From Candidatus Saccharimonadota bacterium (lineage in GTDB: Bacteria; Patescibacteriota; Saccharimonadia; Saccharimonadales; UBA4665): 36,818 nucleotides of DNA. The first letter of the stretch is position 1. Every line of letters begins with the position of its first letter. The notes under the pieces were generated by a model. It worked only from the letters and a program-made list of their open reading frames with translations, did not search any database and was not told the origin of the DNA. The stretch lies in assembly GCA_029288485.1 (NCBI GenBank), contig JARIHC010000003.1, positions 1 through 36,818 of the forward strand. The letters run 5' to 3'. A program made the position numbers and the translations under genes. Below, one piece after another: positions 1 through 7,907 of this stretch.

Positions 1-126
1 AACGTAACCTTGCCAAAAACCTTCGTGGCTACCTCTTATTTCCACACCGGTCATGTCGCGCAGCGGCAATGGCTCTTCACTGGGAGTGCGCTGGTGAGGT
101 AGTTCTAGCTGATCCGGTCTATTCAT
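1..126 (-). CDS. N-terminal fragment of an unidentified protein, cut by the window edge
   Basis: An open minus-strand frame runs from an ATG at 126 off the left edge of the window (42 codons visible, beginning MNRPDQLELPHQRTP). A TATATA box lies 5 nt upstream of the ATG, matching the leaderless promoter spacing seen for many genes here, which supports this start. There is no Shine-Dalgarno sequence. The visible part is hydrophilic with no signal peptide or recognisable motif. No function can be assigned. Confidence 0.45.
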   Translation of the reverse strand, partial: MNRPDQLELPHQRTPSEEPLPLRDMTGVEIRGSHEGFWQGYV

Positions 127-251
127 ATGTTTATATATGAGACGAAGTCCTCATATCCGTAGAGTCCCAAGCCTCCGATAGCTAACAATAGTACAACTCT
201 ACACCTATTTTACAATTTGTAAAGGCGCTTTTTGCAAGCATAAGCGTACAG

Positions 252-280
252 ATGACAAAACCGCTGGAATAGGCTATAAT
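252..280 (+). promoter_or_regulatory. sigma70-type promoter for tRNA-Gln
   Basis: An ATGACA -35 box (252-257) and a TATAAT -10 box (275-280) are separated by exactly 17 bp. The predicted start is about 16 nt upstream of the mature tRNA. The short motif TGCAAGCATAAGCG lies just upstream at 233-246 and resembles copies elsewhere in the window. Confidence 0.75.
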
Positions 281-303
281 CTTCCCCTGTATTACACCGT
301 CAA

Positions 304-377
304 TGGGGATTGGCCAAGTGGTAAGGCAACGGGTTCTGGTCCCGTGATCGGGGGTTCGAATCCCTCATCCCCAGCCA
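304..377 (+). tRNA. tRNA-Gln (anticodon CTG)
   Basis: The acceptor arms TGGGGAT (304-310) and ATCCCCA (367-373) pair fully. The anticodon stem ACGGG/CCCGT holds the loop TTCTGGT with anticodon CTG, reading CAG. The T-arm carries GGTTCGAAT-type sequence. Discriminator G374 is followed by an encoded CCA at 375-377. It is transcribed from its own promoter and lies just upstream of the DUF1801-like gene. Confidence 0.95.
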
Positions 378-418
378 AGGTTACGGCAATTAGTCTTTTA
401 AAGGATCGGCAGCATATT

Positions 419-763
419 ATGTCAGTAATTGATGACTATCTAGTCAAATTAGAAGGCGTCGATAAAACTATTATCGAAACTATGTATGCGATTACCCGTG
501 AAATGGTACCTAGCGCCACAGAAGAGTTAAGTTATGGTATGCCAGCGTTTAAGTACAAAGGTAAAGGCTTAATAGCCGTTATGGCTAATAAAAAATTTTT
601 AAGCCTCTACCCTTTTGGCTCAGTTAAAAAGCTAAACCTAGACCTTTCGGCTTACGAATGCACCCCCGGCAGCATACATTTTAGCGCCAATCATCCGATA
701 CCTGATGATTTACTGCGCAAGATTATTACTATGCGGGTTCAGCAGATTGAGGCATCAAGTTAG
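419..763 (+). CDS. DUF1801/YdhG-like small domain protein
   Basis: This is a 114-residue cytosolic protein. The pattern of an N-terminal helix (VIDDYLVKLEGV), an EELSYGMPAFKYKGKGLIAV segment, a FLSLYPFG strand and a helix ending the protein is typical of the DUF1801 (YdhG-like) family of small alpha/beta proteins, members of which include putative iron chaperones in Bacillus. The frame is open upstream into tRNA-Gln, but the ATG at 419 (MSVIDDYL) is the sensible start because the earlier codons encode the tRNA 3' half. An AAGGA lies 13 nt upstream, a weak Shine-Dalgarno site. The biochemical role is unknown; the family assignment is from sequence feel only. Confidence 0.75.
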   Translation: MSVIDDYLVKLEGVDKTIIETMYAITREMVPSATEELSYGMPAFKYKGKGLIAVMANKKFLSLYPFGSVKKLNLDLSAYECTPGSIHFSANHPIPDDLLRKIITMRVQQIEASS

Positions 764-848
764 TTATAACTTAGCGACAGTAGCCCAACCAAACATAAGC
801 ACTAAATGAATGTTTGCTTTATTGCTGTCCATAGGATATCTTTAGCCC

Positions 849-1088
849 ATGAGTGAAAGCCAACCATCAGACCTCCAAGCACAACTAATCGAGCAACAGA
901 TAAAGTGGGAAGCGAGCCGTGCCGCTAACGAGTTACAGTGGATGGGCGAAGCTCGATACGGAAATTTTTTGCGCACTCTGATATGGACCGCACTACACGG
1001 TTATCTTCATCACGGTGTCACCCCACAGGCAATAATGCAGGCAGAAGCCATTGAGATGAACAGGCAATACGACCTCAAACACTCATGA
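849..1088 (+). CDS. small hypothetical protein (79 aa)
   Basis: A short soluble, Gln/Glu-rich protein (starts MSESQPSDLQAQLIEQQIKW) predicted to be mostly helical, with an aromatic central segment (YGNFLRTLIWTALHGYLHHG). No family recognised. A TATCTT box ends 6 nt before the ATG, the leaderless geometry used by many genes in this window; an AGGAT 12 nt upstream is a poorer alternative. It ends with TGA. Codon use matches its neighbours, so it is probably real although small. Confidence 0.55.
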   Translation: MSESQPSDLQAQLIEQQIKWEASRAANELQWMGEARYGNFLRTLIWTALHGYLHHGVTPQAIMQAEAIEMNRQYDLKHS

Positions 1089-1119
1089 TATATGCTTTAT
1101 CTAAACCGTCGATGTACAG

Positions 1120-1164
1120 TCGATTTTGCAAACTTTAATTACGCGACTATCCTGCAAAAATCGA
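1120..1164. terminator. imperfect inverted repeat between convergent genes
   Basis: TCGATTTTGCA (1120-1130) pairs with TGCAAAAATCGA (1153-1164) with one bulged base and a 22-nt loop. It sits between the convergent 79-aa gene and the receiver gene, so a bidirectional transcription end is plausible. It is AT-rich and lacks a clean U-tract, so the call is weak. Confidence 0.3.
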
Positions 1165-1192
1165 GCTAAGTATTGCGATAATCTATGCGGGT

Positions 1193-1648
1193 CTATTGAT
1201 CAAGCGGTGGGGTATTAGGGTTTTCTGTTTCCAGCGATACGTCTTCTGTCTGGTCTTCGGGCTTTAAGATTTGGTCTACTACGTGATCGATCTGGTCGTT
1301 TGTTAGATTAGCTTTTACCAGATAGTCTTCTATGCCTTTATCGCGCAAGCCAGCCGGCGCGTCAACTTCGTTAAGGTTAGATATAATGACAACTTTTATA
1401 TCTTTGCCCCATTCGCTGGCGCGCATTCTTTCCAATATTTGGTCGCCAGCAATTTTGGGCAGCATAAGGTCTAGTAGAACCAGATTTGGTCTTTCTCGTT
1501 CTATAACTTCCAGAGCCTGTTGACCGTCGTAAGCCGGAAAACACTTGTATCCCAGCAGCTCTAGCCTAGTCTTATATATATCGACTAAGCTAGCGTTGTC
1601 GTCAACTATCACTATCTTTTGCGGCGTAATGTCTGCATCCGGATTCAT
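1193..1648 (-). CDS. single-domain response regulator (CheY-like receiver)
   Basis: A 151-residue receiver domain with no output domain. The acidic pocket is VDDN (D16, D17), the phospho-acceptor is D60 in LVLLDLMLP, the switch residue is S90 (VVIISN) and the conserved lysine is K112 (YLVKA). After residue ~130 there is an acidic tail (EDQTEDVSLETEN). It would accept phosphate from a histidine kinase and act by protein contact. No kinase is in the same operon; the kinase at 4592 lacks a dedicated regulator and is a candidate partner. A TAGAAT box 7 nt before the ATG suggests a leaderless transcript. Confidence 0.92.
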   Translation of the reverse strand: MNPDADITPQKIVIVDDNASLVDIYKTRLELLGYKCFPAYDGQQALEVIERERPNLVLLDLMLPKIAGDQILERMRASEWGKDIKVVIISNLNEVDAPAGLRDKGIEDYLVKANLTNDQIDHVVDQILKPEDQTEDVSLETENPNTPPLDQ

Positions 1649-1700
1649 ATGATAAATTCTAGTGCATTAAAACTCATAATGCTACTAGGGCTTTATGCTC

Positions 1701-1790
1701 CTAGGTTGCCAACGCCAGAGCCAAAGCCCCAAGCGCAATATAAAACCACTTGGATCGTTTCTTTTGCTCGCGGCCTTTATCCTTCTCCAT
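1701..1790 (-). CDS. possible 29-residue single-span membrane peptide
   Basis: The frame encodes a basic, charged N-terminus (MEKDKGREQKKRSKW) followed by a short hydrophobic stretch (FYIALGALALALAT), a classic N-in single-pass peptide. A perfect TATAAT (1797-1802, minus) ends exactly 6 nt before the ATG, the same geometry as annotated genes around it. Both features argue for a real gene in a gap that otherwise has none. No function can be given. It could instead be chance. Confidence 0.4.
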   Translation of the reverse strand: MEKDKGREQKKRSKWFYIALGALALALAT

Positions 1791-1796
1791 ATGTGT

Positions 1797-1802
1797 ATTA
1801 TA
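1797..1802 (-). promoter_or_regulatory. TATAAT -10 box, leaderless spacing
   Basis: A perfect -10 hexamer 6 nt upstream of the ATG of the 29-codon frame. No convincing -35 box was found 17 bp upstream. Confidence 0.45.
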
Positions 1803-1834
1803 GGTGCTTGTTCCCCTCCATGCTGTTAGGAATC

Positions 1835-2257
1835 TCACGCGCTGTCGTCAGAGGCGATATTCATCATCCAGTTCACGCCGTATTTGTCGGTTAGGCTGCC
1901 GAATGTGTCACCCCAAAACTCTTTTTTTAGTTCGGAATGTACTTTGCCGCCTTCACCCAAAGCTTTAAAAATTTCTCGCATCTGAGTTTCGTCTTTTACT
2001 GTGCCGCCGAGCGATAGGTCAACCTTAGCAGCCGCTGCGCTGGCTTTATCAGTATCGCTAGCCATTAGTTTAATATCACCGCCTTCTAAGCGAGCATGCA
2101 TCAGCCAATCTTTTTTGCTTGCGTCCTTATCCATGCCTGGTACGTCAGCATAAGTTTGAACTGTTATTTCGCCACCAAAGACGCTTTTATAAAATTCCAT
2201 AGCCTCGCGGCACTGACCTTTGAAATAAAGATACACATCTAACTTAATATCGCTCAT
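1835..2257 (-). CDS. VOC-family protein, PhnB/glyoxalase-like
   Basis: A 140-residue cytosolic protein of the vicinal-oxygen-chelate fold. The start (DVYLYFKGQCREAMEFYKSVFGG) and the GGDIKLMASD, LSLGG and GDTFGSLTDKYGVNWMMNI segments are the hallmarks of the PhnB-like subgroup (often annotated as 3-demethylubiquinone methyltransferase-like). Real substrates in this subgroup are mostly unknown, so no enzyme activity is claimed. A good GGAGGG Shine-Dalgarno site precedes the ATG by about 6 nt, unlike the leaderless genes nearby. Confidence 0.88.
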   Translation of the reverse strand: MSDIKLDVYLYFKGQCREAMEFYKSVFGGEITVQTYADVPGMDKDASKKDWLMHARLEGGDIKLMASDTDKASAAAAKVDLSLGGTVKDETQMREIFKALGEGGKVHSELKKEFWGDTFGSLTDKYGVNWMMNIASDDSA

Positions 2258-2345
2258 ATAGCCCTCCTACTATTTAGCATCTCACTAATTATAACCAAAA
2301 TTTTACTAAGCTACCCTCAGACTAACAGGCATTCTTGCGAATCAT

Positions 2346-3059
2346 TTAATGAGAGCTGGTAGCTTTAGTTGTGGCAACTGCTCGGTGCGGCCACAACAAT
2401 ACAGAGGTCATCACAGTAAAAAATGCTAAATCGAAAATAGCTGATTTGGGTGTAATAACTTGGCCCGCCAGGATTTCTATCCCGCCGGTAAAAAACCCTA
2501 CGCCAACATATACGAGTCCGAGCGTTAGTGAGGTTAAAATGGCTTTGGTATGGCTTTGCTGAGCCGCTGAGCGCAAAAAATAGATGCCTACAGGTATAAA
2601 TAGACTCATTAAAATAACACCGATGACAGCGGTAGAAAAAAACGGATCGCGGTAGTTAATGAAATTATTAGTAAGCTCTAACGTCGAGCGCGGCACAGCA
2701 TATATCCAAGACACTAGGCCAATTATTGCGATAGGGATAGTGGCGGCAAACACCGAAACTTTAGCTCGTAAAACCAGACACCATAATACAGCGGACTGAG
2801 CCACGGCACTGCTATATATGAACACTTCAGCAATTAAATAAGTGGTGCGCAGGGTTTCTAGGTCAGCCGTGAAAAAGCTGGGTAGCGCCAAAACAGCCTG
2901 ACCGACACCCATTAATAAACCAAACCAGCCCAGATACCTAGACAGTTCATTCTTGGAGACTCTATAGTTTGTGTAGCTTCTGTAAAAGAGCAACAAACAT
3001 GCAGCCGAGCCGACGAGCCATGTATACGAGTTGAACGGTACTTCTGATAATGGCACCAT
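2346..3059 (-). CDS. 7-TM membrane protein, paralogue A
   Basis: A 237-residue integral membrane protein with about seven hydrophobic helices (roughly residues 10-27, 42-62, 75-95, 100-122, 145-165, 175-195 and 205-230). It aligns by eye along its length with the protein at 6276-6974: both begin with a P-[IF]-N-x-x-TW segment, then a YR..R/S.N.L.R loop and an LR.TY..A[ED].F helix. The start MVPLSE is chosen because a perfect TATAAT (3066-3071) ends 6 nt before this ATG; the open frame extends 27 codons further upstream across that promoter. The layout resembles 7-TM sensor modules fused to kinases in other bacteria, but no output domain is present. Function unknown. Confidence 0.8.
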   Translation of the reverse strand: MVPLSEVPFNSYTWLVGSAACLLLFYRSYTNYRVSKNELSRYLGWFGLLMGVGQAVLALPSFFTADLETLRTTYLIAEVFIYSSAVAQSAVLWCLVLRAKVSVFAATIPIAIIGLVSWIYAVPRSTLELTNNFINYRDPFFSTAVIGVILMSLFIPVGIYFLRSAAQQSHTKAILTSLTLGLVYVGVGFFTGGIEILAGQVITPKSAIFDLAFFTVMTSVLLWPHRAVATTKATSSH

Positions 3060-3065
3060 GTAAAC

Positions 3066-3071
3066 ATTATA
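3066..3071 (-). promoter_or_regulatory. TATAAT -10 box of 7-TM gene A, leaderless spacing
   Basis: A perfect hexamer on the minus strand, 6 nt before the ATG at 3059. It shares a 66-bp intergenic region with the divergent YHYH gene, whose own -10-like TATATT lies at 3110-3115 on the plus strand. Confidence 0.65.
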
Positions 3072-3125
3072 TAACCAGGGAGCAAGTATGTAGCTGTTTG
3101 AAGTAATGATATATTGGTAGTTAAT

Positions 3126-4196
3126 ATGGAAGGCGCCCAATCTCCGAGCCCGCCAACACCTTCACTGGCTCCCATTAAGCCAGACAAGCTGTCTTTTTGG
3201 CGACGGCATAGAACGCTGCTGGTGGTACTGTTTATAATCTTGATAGCTGGCGGCGGCACATTGGTATACTTACTGCTCAAGCCCGCGCCTCAACCAGTGA
3301 ACGAAGCAGCGGCTCAAGCAAAAATTAAATCAGTCACCAACCATAATCATTGGAAGAATTCGGTTGACCCAACTGCCATTCCTCTGGGTGACGGCAAACT
3401 ATCTACTACACCGCAAACTGGCAATGTCGATACATGCACAACTAACTTGAAGAGCGGCGGCGCTCAGCACGCAGGCTCGTGGATCAATAGCGCTAACAAT
3501 ACCTGGAATTCCAAAACCAAAGTCAATGTGGAGGGGGCTGTCACCTGGCCAGCTGCCAACCACACTGAAAAAGTTAGCGGCACCACCCGAGCAATTACCA
3601 CTAACGATTTGCCCAAAGGGTTCACTACTGGTATCTTCCCTATTGCTCGAAGCGACCCAGCTTATCAGTATGATCGTAACCCTAACAGCATAGGCACACA
3701 AGCACTAACTTACGAGTTACCATTTAATCCTACCGCCGCGGCTGCGCCGCACTGTGTAGGTCTAGGACCAATCGGCGTACTCAATAACGGAGTAGCGTTA
3801 TTTAACGCGCTAGACGCTGGCGGGCGTGACGCGGTAGCGCACGAAACTCAAGATAGCTGCAACGGCCATCCTGACGGAGATGACATGTATCATTACCATG
3901 ACGTTCCGATATGTCTGCGCAATGAAGCTAAGGGCGAATCGACCTTGGCGGGATACGCCCTTGATGGTTACGGAATTTACGTGGAACGGGATTCCAAGGG
4001 TAATTTGCCCACTAACGCCGACCTAGATGAATGCCATGGACGTACGAGCCAGGTATTATGGAACGGTAAAAAGACGAACATATACCATTATGACGCTACT
4101 CTTGAGTACCCCTACACAGTTGGCTGCTACCACGGTACGCCGATTTCAGTTAGCGGAGCGCCCAAAGCAGGCAGCGCACCTGCCAAACATCGCTAG
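3126..4196 (+). CDS. membrane-anchored YHYH-domain protein
   Basis: A 356-residue protein with a Pro-rich cytosolic N-terminus, a basic RRHR stop-transfer signal, one hydrophobic helix (about residues 30-52, LLVVLFIILIAGGGTLVYLL) and a long extracytoplasmic domain. The domain contains the defining Y255-H-Y-H258 motif after DGDDM, a later IYHYDATLEYPYTVGCYHG segment and several Cys that could form disulfides (CTTN, HCVG, SCNGH, PICLR, ECHG, GCYHG). The YHYH family is of unknown biochemistry; clustered His suggests metal binding (inference). ATG 3126 was preferred to an in-frame TTG 12 nt upstream. It is divergent from 7-TM gene A. Confidence 0.88.
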   Translation: MEGAQSPSPPTPSLAPIKPDKLSFWRRHRTLLVVLFIILIAGGGTLVYLLLKPAPQPVNEAAAQAKIKSVTNHNHWKNSVDPTAIPLGDGKLSTTPQTGNVDTCTTNLKSGGAQHAGSWINSANNTWNSKTKVNVEGAVTWPAANHTEKVSGTTRAITTNDLPKGFTTGIFPIARSDPAYQYDRNPNSIGTQALTYELPFNPTAAAAPHCVGLGPIGVLNNGVALFNALDAGGRDAVAHETQDSCNGHPDGDDMYHYHDVPICLRNEAKGESTLAGYALDGYGIYVERDSKGNLPTNADLDECHGRTSQVLWNGKKTNIYHYDATLEYPYTVGCYHGTPISVSGAPKAGSAPAKHR

Positions 4197-4202
4197 CACT
4201 TT

Positions 4203-4487
4203 TTAATCTTGGCCGACAACGATATGGCTTTCCGGTGCACCCTCACCAGCAAGCCGCTCGTAGCCAGAGGGTATGCCCCTTATTTCTGCCTTAGCGCCAG
4301 CGGCATCAAGCGCCACAATCCCAGCACGCCACCCTGGAGGAGGACCATCAAGTAGTTCCCGCTCCCTTAATTCTTCCTCGCTGAGCGGCTCCCCACCAGA
4401 GGAAGTACGCCCTATAGTATCTGCCGCGTCGGCTTCGCCCGCGTCACCCTCTTCCGTATTAGTTTGTTTTCCTGATTCTGCAAACAT
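4203..4487 (-). CDS. acidic hypothetical protein (94 aa)
   Basis: The protein is rich in Glu, Asp, Ala and Gly (MFAESGKQTNTEEGDAGEAD..., then PLSEEELRERELLDGPPPGW) and probably largely disordered apart from a C-terminal GIVALDAAGAKAEIRG segment. A TATAAT box (4495-4500, minus) ends 7 nt before the ATG at 4487, favouring this start over an ATG three codons upstream that overlaps the -10 box. An overlapping plus-strand frame was judged the shadow because it lacks start signals. No function recognised. It converges on the YHYH gene with 6 bp between. Confidence 0.6.
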   Translation of the reverse strand: MFAESGKQTNTEEGDAGEADAADTIGRTSSGGEPLSEEELRERELLDGPPPGWRAGIVALDAAGAKAEIRGIPSGYERLAGEGAPESHIVVGQD

Positions 4488-4494
4488 AGATTCC

Positions 4495-4500
4495 ATTATA
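4495..4500 (-). promoter_or_regulatory. TATAAT -10 box of the acidic protein gene
   Basis: A perfect hexamer on the minus strand, 7 nt before the ATG at 4487; it decides the start codon. Confidence 0.55.
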
Positions 4501-4591
4501 CATACCCGCCCACATTGTATTAAGTAATATATCTTACTATCAGCCGCAAACCATTAGATACACATAAGCATTTTGTTATAATTTTAAGGTA

Positions 4592-6274
4592 GTGTCGTCA
4601 CATCGCGTAATAGCAAAACCTCAAGATCTTGTCGAACCACGAATCGCCAGTTATTTTAAGAGCAGCTGGTATGCTCGTTGGATCATTGTAGCTATTGTAG
4701 CTGGCAGTTTTTTGTTTATTTCAGGTTTGCATCGCCAAGTGGTGGAGATTCTATTAGTTTTAGCCACCGCATACAACGCTCTTCTATTGTTAGGCGCTAA
4801 GCAAAACTGGACAGCAGTTACTGACCAGAGATTAATGCTGGCTATAGATAGTGTATTGGCGTTAATCTTAGTAGTCTTTACCGGCGGCATATCCAGTCCT
4901 TACCTAATGGTGCTGGTATTGGTGGTCGTGTCGGGCGCCTTTTGGTACGGCATATGGGTTACTCTGGTCATTACCGTCTCACAAACACTAGTATTGTTGA
5001 CGGAAAAAGTTCAACAAACTCACAGCGGCGCATCGAAAACATTGATAGTCGAAATGCTTATTCTGGCTACAGTCGGCGCATACGTGGCGTGGTTGACAAG
5101 GTCTGAACGCACCGAACGCAATAAATTAATTGCTTTGGGGACCCAGACCGAGAACGAACGGCAACAACTTTTGGCGCTTATTAACAACATGCGCGACGCG
5201 GTCATAGTTGTCGATAACGATGATGAAATTATTATTTATAACCAAGCCGCCGTGGCGCTATCACACAGCTTAAATGATTTGCACAACGTGCCGCTTAATA
5301 AAGCCGTTCAATTTCTGGATGACAACGGCCATATAGTAGAGCTAAAAACAAAACGATCTAAAGCCGCCTCGGAACGTAAAGACCTGAATGCGAAAGCCGC
5401 CGACGGCAGTTTAATAAACGTTTCTGTTAGTACGGCGCCATACATAGTGGACCGCCAAAACCGCGGTCACGTGTTGATTATTCGAGACATCACACAAGAA
5501 AAAACCATCGAAAAAGAACGGGAAGAGTTTGTGGCCGTGGCTTCGCATGAGCTGCGCACACCGCTAACAATCGCCCAGGGCGATATTTCGTTCTTGCTAT
5601 CACCGCCTTATCTGCCAAAAGATAAGGAATCGGTCGGCATGCTAAACAGTGCTTTGAGCAGCTTGAAGCAGTTATCGCACATTATTAGCGACCTAACCAA
5701 CCTCTCCCAAGTTGAGAGCGAAGAACTTGACGTACAGCTTGAACCGCTTAATCCTGTGGCGCTGCTGCATGAATGCGAGGCGGATTATAGAGATCAAGCC
5801 AAAAGCAAAGGCTTGCAGCTCAATGTACAAATAGACCCTCATTTAAGTTCAGCCACTATTTTGACTAGCCGGTATGTGGTGCGGGAAATTTTGTCTATTT
5901 ATATTTCAAACGCTCTGAAATTTACGGATAAGGGCTCCATTACTCTGAGTTTAACGAATCCTCAAAAAGAAACTTCTGGCGTAACTTTCAGTATTCGCGA
6001 CACCGGGATAGGTATCTCCCAATCCGATCAGAAAAGAATATTTGAAAAATTCTTCCAATCAGAAGATTATGGCTCGAGAGTGCACGGCGGGACTGGCCTC
6101 GGACTTTATATTGCCCGCAGCCTAGCTAACCGCATTACAGCCAAAGTATGGTTTGAAACCGAGCTTGATAAGGGCAGTGCGTTTTATTTGTGGGTGCCGC
6201 CGTATAGCAAACATAAGCAAGACCGCGGCAAGGTAGCAGCCGCCGAAACCAAAGACTTCTTTAGCACCGTTTAA
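4592..6274 (+). CDS. membrane sensor histidine kinase with PAS domain
   Basis: A 560-residue kinase. About six hydrophobic helices lie in residues 26-170, followed by a coiled-coil linker (SERTERNKLIALGTQTENER), a PAS domain (about 195-305, starting LINNMRDAVIVVDNDDEIIIYN) and a HisKA dimerisation domain with the phospho-acceptor H319 in the H-box VASHELRTPLT. The catalytic ATPase domain shows the N-box SNALKFTDKG, G1 DTGIGIS, F-box FEKFFQ and G2 GGTGLGL. All catalytic elements are present. Translation starts at GTG 4592; AAGG 4586-4589 is close upstream and TATAAT is at 4577-4582. It probably senses an envelope or membrane signal. No cognate regulator is adjacent; the receiver at 1193 and the regulator at 7200 are candidates. 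Confidence 0.95.
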   Translation: MSSHRVIAKPQDLVEPRIASYFKSSWYARWIIVAIVAGSFLFISGLHRQVVEILLVLATAYNALLLLGAKQNWTAVTDQRLMLAIDSVLALILVVFTGGISSPYLMVLVLVVVSGAFWYGIWVTLVITVSQTLVLLTEKVQQTHSGASKTLIVEMLILATVGAYVAWLTRSERTERNKLIALGTQTENERQQLLALINNMRDAVIVVDNDDEIIIYNQAAVALSHSLNDLHNVPLNKAVQFLDDNGHIVELKTKRSKAASERKDLNAKAADGSLINVSVSTAPYIVDRQNRGHVLIIRDITQEKTIEKEREEFVAVASHELRTPLTIAQGDISFLLSPPYLPKDKESVGMLNSALSSLKQLSHIISDLTNLSQVESEELDVQLEPLNPVALLHECEADYRDQAKSKGLQLNVQIDPHLSSATILTSRYVVREILSIYISNALKFTDKGSITLSLTNPQKETSGVTFSIRDTGIGISQSDQKRIFEKFFQSEDYGSRVHGGTGLGLYIARSLANRITAKVWFETELDKGSAFYLWVPPYSKHKQDRGKVAAAETKDFFSTV

Positions 6275-6275
6275 T

Positions 6276-6974
6276 TTATTGCCGGTCTGGAGCGTGAGCA
6301 GTAGGACGAAGCAACTGAACCAGCAAAAAAATAGTAAAGAAAACGCCTATTACAGCAGCTGATTGCTGAGTATCGCTGCCCTTATCAAAAATATTATTGT
6401 AAGTAGCGGCTACGCCGACGATAATAAATGTCAAACCGCTAACTAGAGTCTTTAATTTAGCCGATGAAACTGCTTGATTAGGTACTTGGCGTATCAAAAA
6501 GTAGCCGATTGGCATTGCGAGGCCCATATAGATTATTGATTTGAGTATTAAAACTGCAGGCTTGTCGACATACGTTATTAGATACGGAGACGAGGTTAAG
6601 CCAACGTGTGAGGTTAGAGCTTGCAGGGTCATTAGAACTGTAGAAAACGGTATTGTTACTAGGTAGAGGTAATCCAGTCTGATTCGATTTCGCATACCCA
6701 AAAACCATAAAATCCATACCTGCACCTGTAAAGAAATTTGAACGAAAAGGTCAGCTAAGAAATAAGTGACACGCAATATATGCAGGTTTTGTGTCAGTAG
6801 ACCCGGCACACCGTAAAAGAAAAGCGCTGTACCAAAGGTTAAGCCAAGCGCACAGTACATACGAGCCAACGGGTTTTTAGTCCGTCGATAGCTGCGCCAA
6901 CTTTTAAGGCCAAACACGTATAGGCCAGCGGCGCCTAAAGACCATGTAATTGCATTAATTGGGACGTGTATCAT
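6276..6974 (-). CDS. 7-TM membrane protein, paralogue B
   Basis: A 232-residue integral membrane protein with about seven helices and the same helix spacing and N-terminal pattern (MIHVPINAITWSLGAAGLYV) as the protein at 2346-3059. The pair flanks the YHYH gene and the histidine kinase. The start MIHVP matches the start of the paralogue and has a TACGAT box (6981-6986, minus) 6 nt upstream; the open frame could begin 15 codons earlier at 7019. It converges on the kinase gene with a single base between the stops. Function unknown; a sensor or partner role with the kinase is an inference from position. Confidence 0.78.
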   Translation of the reverse strand: MIHVPINAITWSLGAAGLYVFGLKSWRSYRRTKNPLARMYCALGLTFGTALFFYGVPGLLTQNLHILRVTYFLADLFVQISLQVQVWILWFLGMRNRIRLDYLYLVTIPFSTVLMTLQALTSHVGLTSSPYLITYVDKPAVLILKSIIYMGLAMPIGYFLIRQVPNQAVSSAKLKTLVSGLTFIIVGVAATYNNIFDKGSDTQQSAAVIGVFFTIFLLVQLLRPTAHAPDRQ

Positions 6975-7199
6975 AGACAAATCGTATACGCTTACTAGCC
7001 AGTATATACTTATATGCATGAAAAAGCTGCCGCCTTATAGCTTCTATATTCATCTTAGCTGTGCGCTCGACAGCTCATACGGATCACATCAAACCCCTTA
7101 AAAATTAAATTTTATAAATAATATTTGCTTTTTTAGCAATTTTTTAATAAAAATTTAAGATTTGCTTGGTAATAATAGCGTGGTGCAGAAAGGAGCATC

Positions 7200-7907
7200 A
7201 TGAAGTTACTGCTAATAGAAGACGACCGGGAGATTGCCGCCGCCCTATGCCAGGTCTTAGCTGCGTTTTACTCGGTCACCTTAGTGGGTAGAGGTAAAAG
7301 CGGTCTGGAGCAAGCTAAAACTAACCGTTACGGCTTAATTATTCTAGACCTTAATTTGCCAGACGTTAGCGGCTTAGAAGTTTGTCAGATTCTAAGAGCC
7401 GAGGGTTATCAAACTCCTATACTGATTTTAACTGGACAAACAAAAGTTATGGACAAGATACAGCTTCTAGATGCTGGAGCAGACGACTACCTCACCAAAC
7501 CGTTCAGTCTAGGAGAATTAAAGGCGCGCCTCAGGGTACTGCAACGACGCGGCCAGCAAGCTGACAAGGTCGCCGATTTTTTGTCTGTCGGACAACTTAA
7601 GCTGGATAGAACCAAGTATCAAGTTCGACGCGACGGCCAAGTTATATCTTTGCGCCGTAAAGAGTTTTCGCTATTAGAGTGTTTAATGCTACATGCCGGC
7701 ACAGTTGTTAGCCGCACTATTTTAGGCAACTATGCCTGGCAAACCGGCGACAAACCTTGGACTAATACCATTGATGTACACATTAAACATCTTCGAGACA
7801 AGATTGACCGTCCTTTTAAGCGGCCTTACATCCGTACCATTCACGGCCTGGGATATAAACTCGACGTTACGCAAACACCACAAAAGCCGGAAGCGGAGAA
7901 CCAATGA
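7200..7907 (+). CDS. OmpR/PhoB-family response regulator
   Basis: A 235-residue two-domain regulator. The receiver has E7-D8-D9, phospho-acceptor D50 (LIILDLNLP), switch T78 (ILILTGQ) and K100 (DDYLTKPF). The C-terminal winged helix (about 130-227) contains the typical LRRKEFSLLECLMLHAG, TNTIDVHIKHLRDKID and IRTIHGLGYKL segments. It would bind DNA as a phosphorylated dimer. A strong AAAGGAG Shine-Dalgarno site lies 6 nt before the ATG. Its last bases overlap the next gene, a soluble kinase (ATGA junction), so the two form a translationally coupled two-component pair. Confidence 0.96.
   Translation: MKLLLIEDDREIAAALCQVLAAFYSVTLVGRGKSGLEQAKTNRYGLIILDLNLPDVSGLEVCQILRAEGYQTPILILTGQTKVMDKIQLLDAGADDYLTKPFSLGELKARLRVLQRRGQQADKVADFLSVGQLKLDRTKYQVRRDGQVISLRRKEFSLLECLMLHAGTVVSRTILGNYAWQTGDKPWTNTIDVHIKHLRDKIDRPFKRPYIRTIHGLGYKLDVTQTPQKPEAENQ

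Noticed and set aside
1619-1894. 91-codon plus-strand frame opposite the receiver and VOC genes
   Set aside because: It overlaps real minus-strand genes at both ends, has no start signal and an amino-acid make-up typical of shadow frames.
4273-4527. 84-codon plus-strand frame, Ser/Pro-rich
   Set aside because: It is the reverse strand of the acidic protein gene, which has a TATAAT box at the right place; the plus frame has none.
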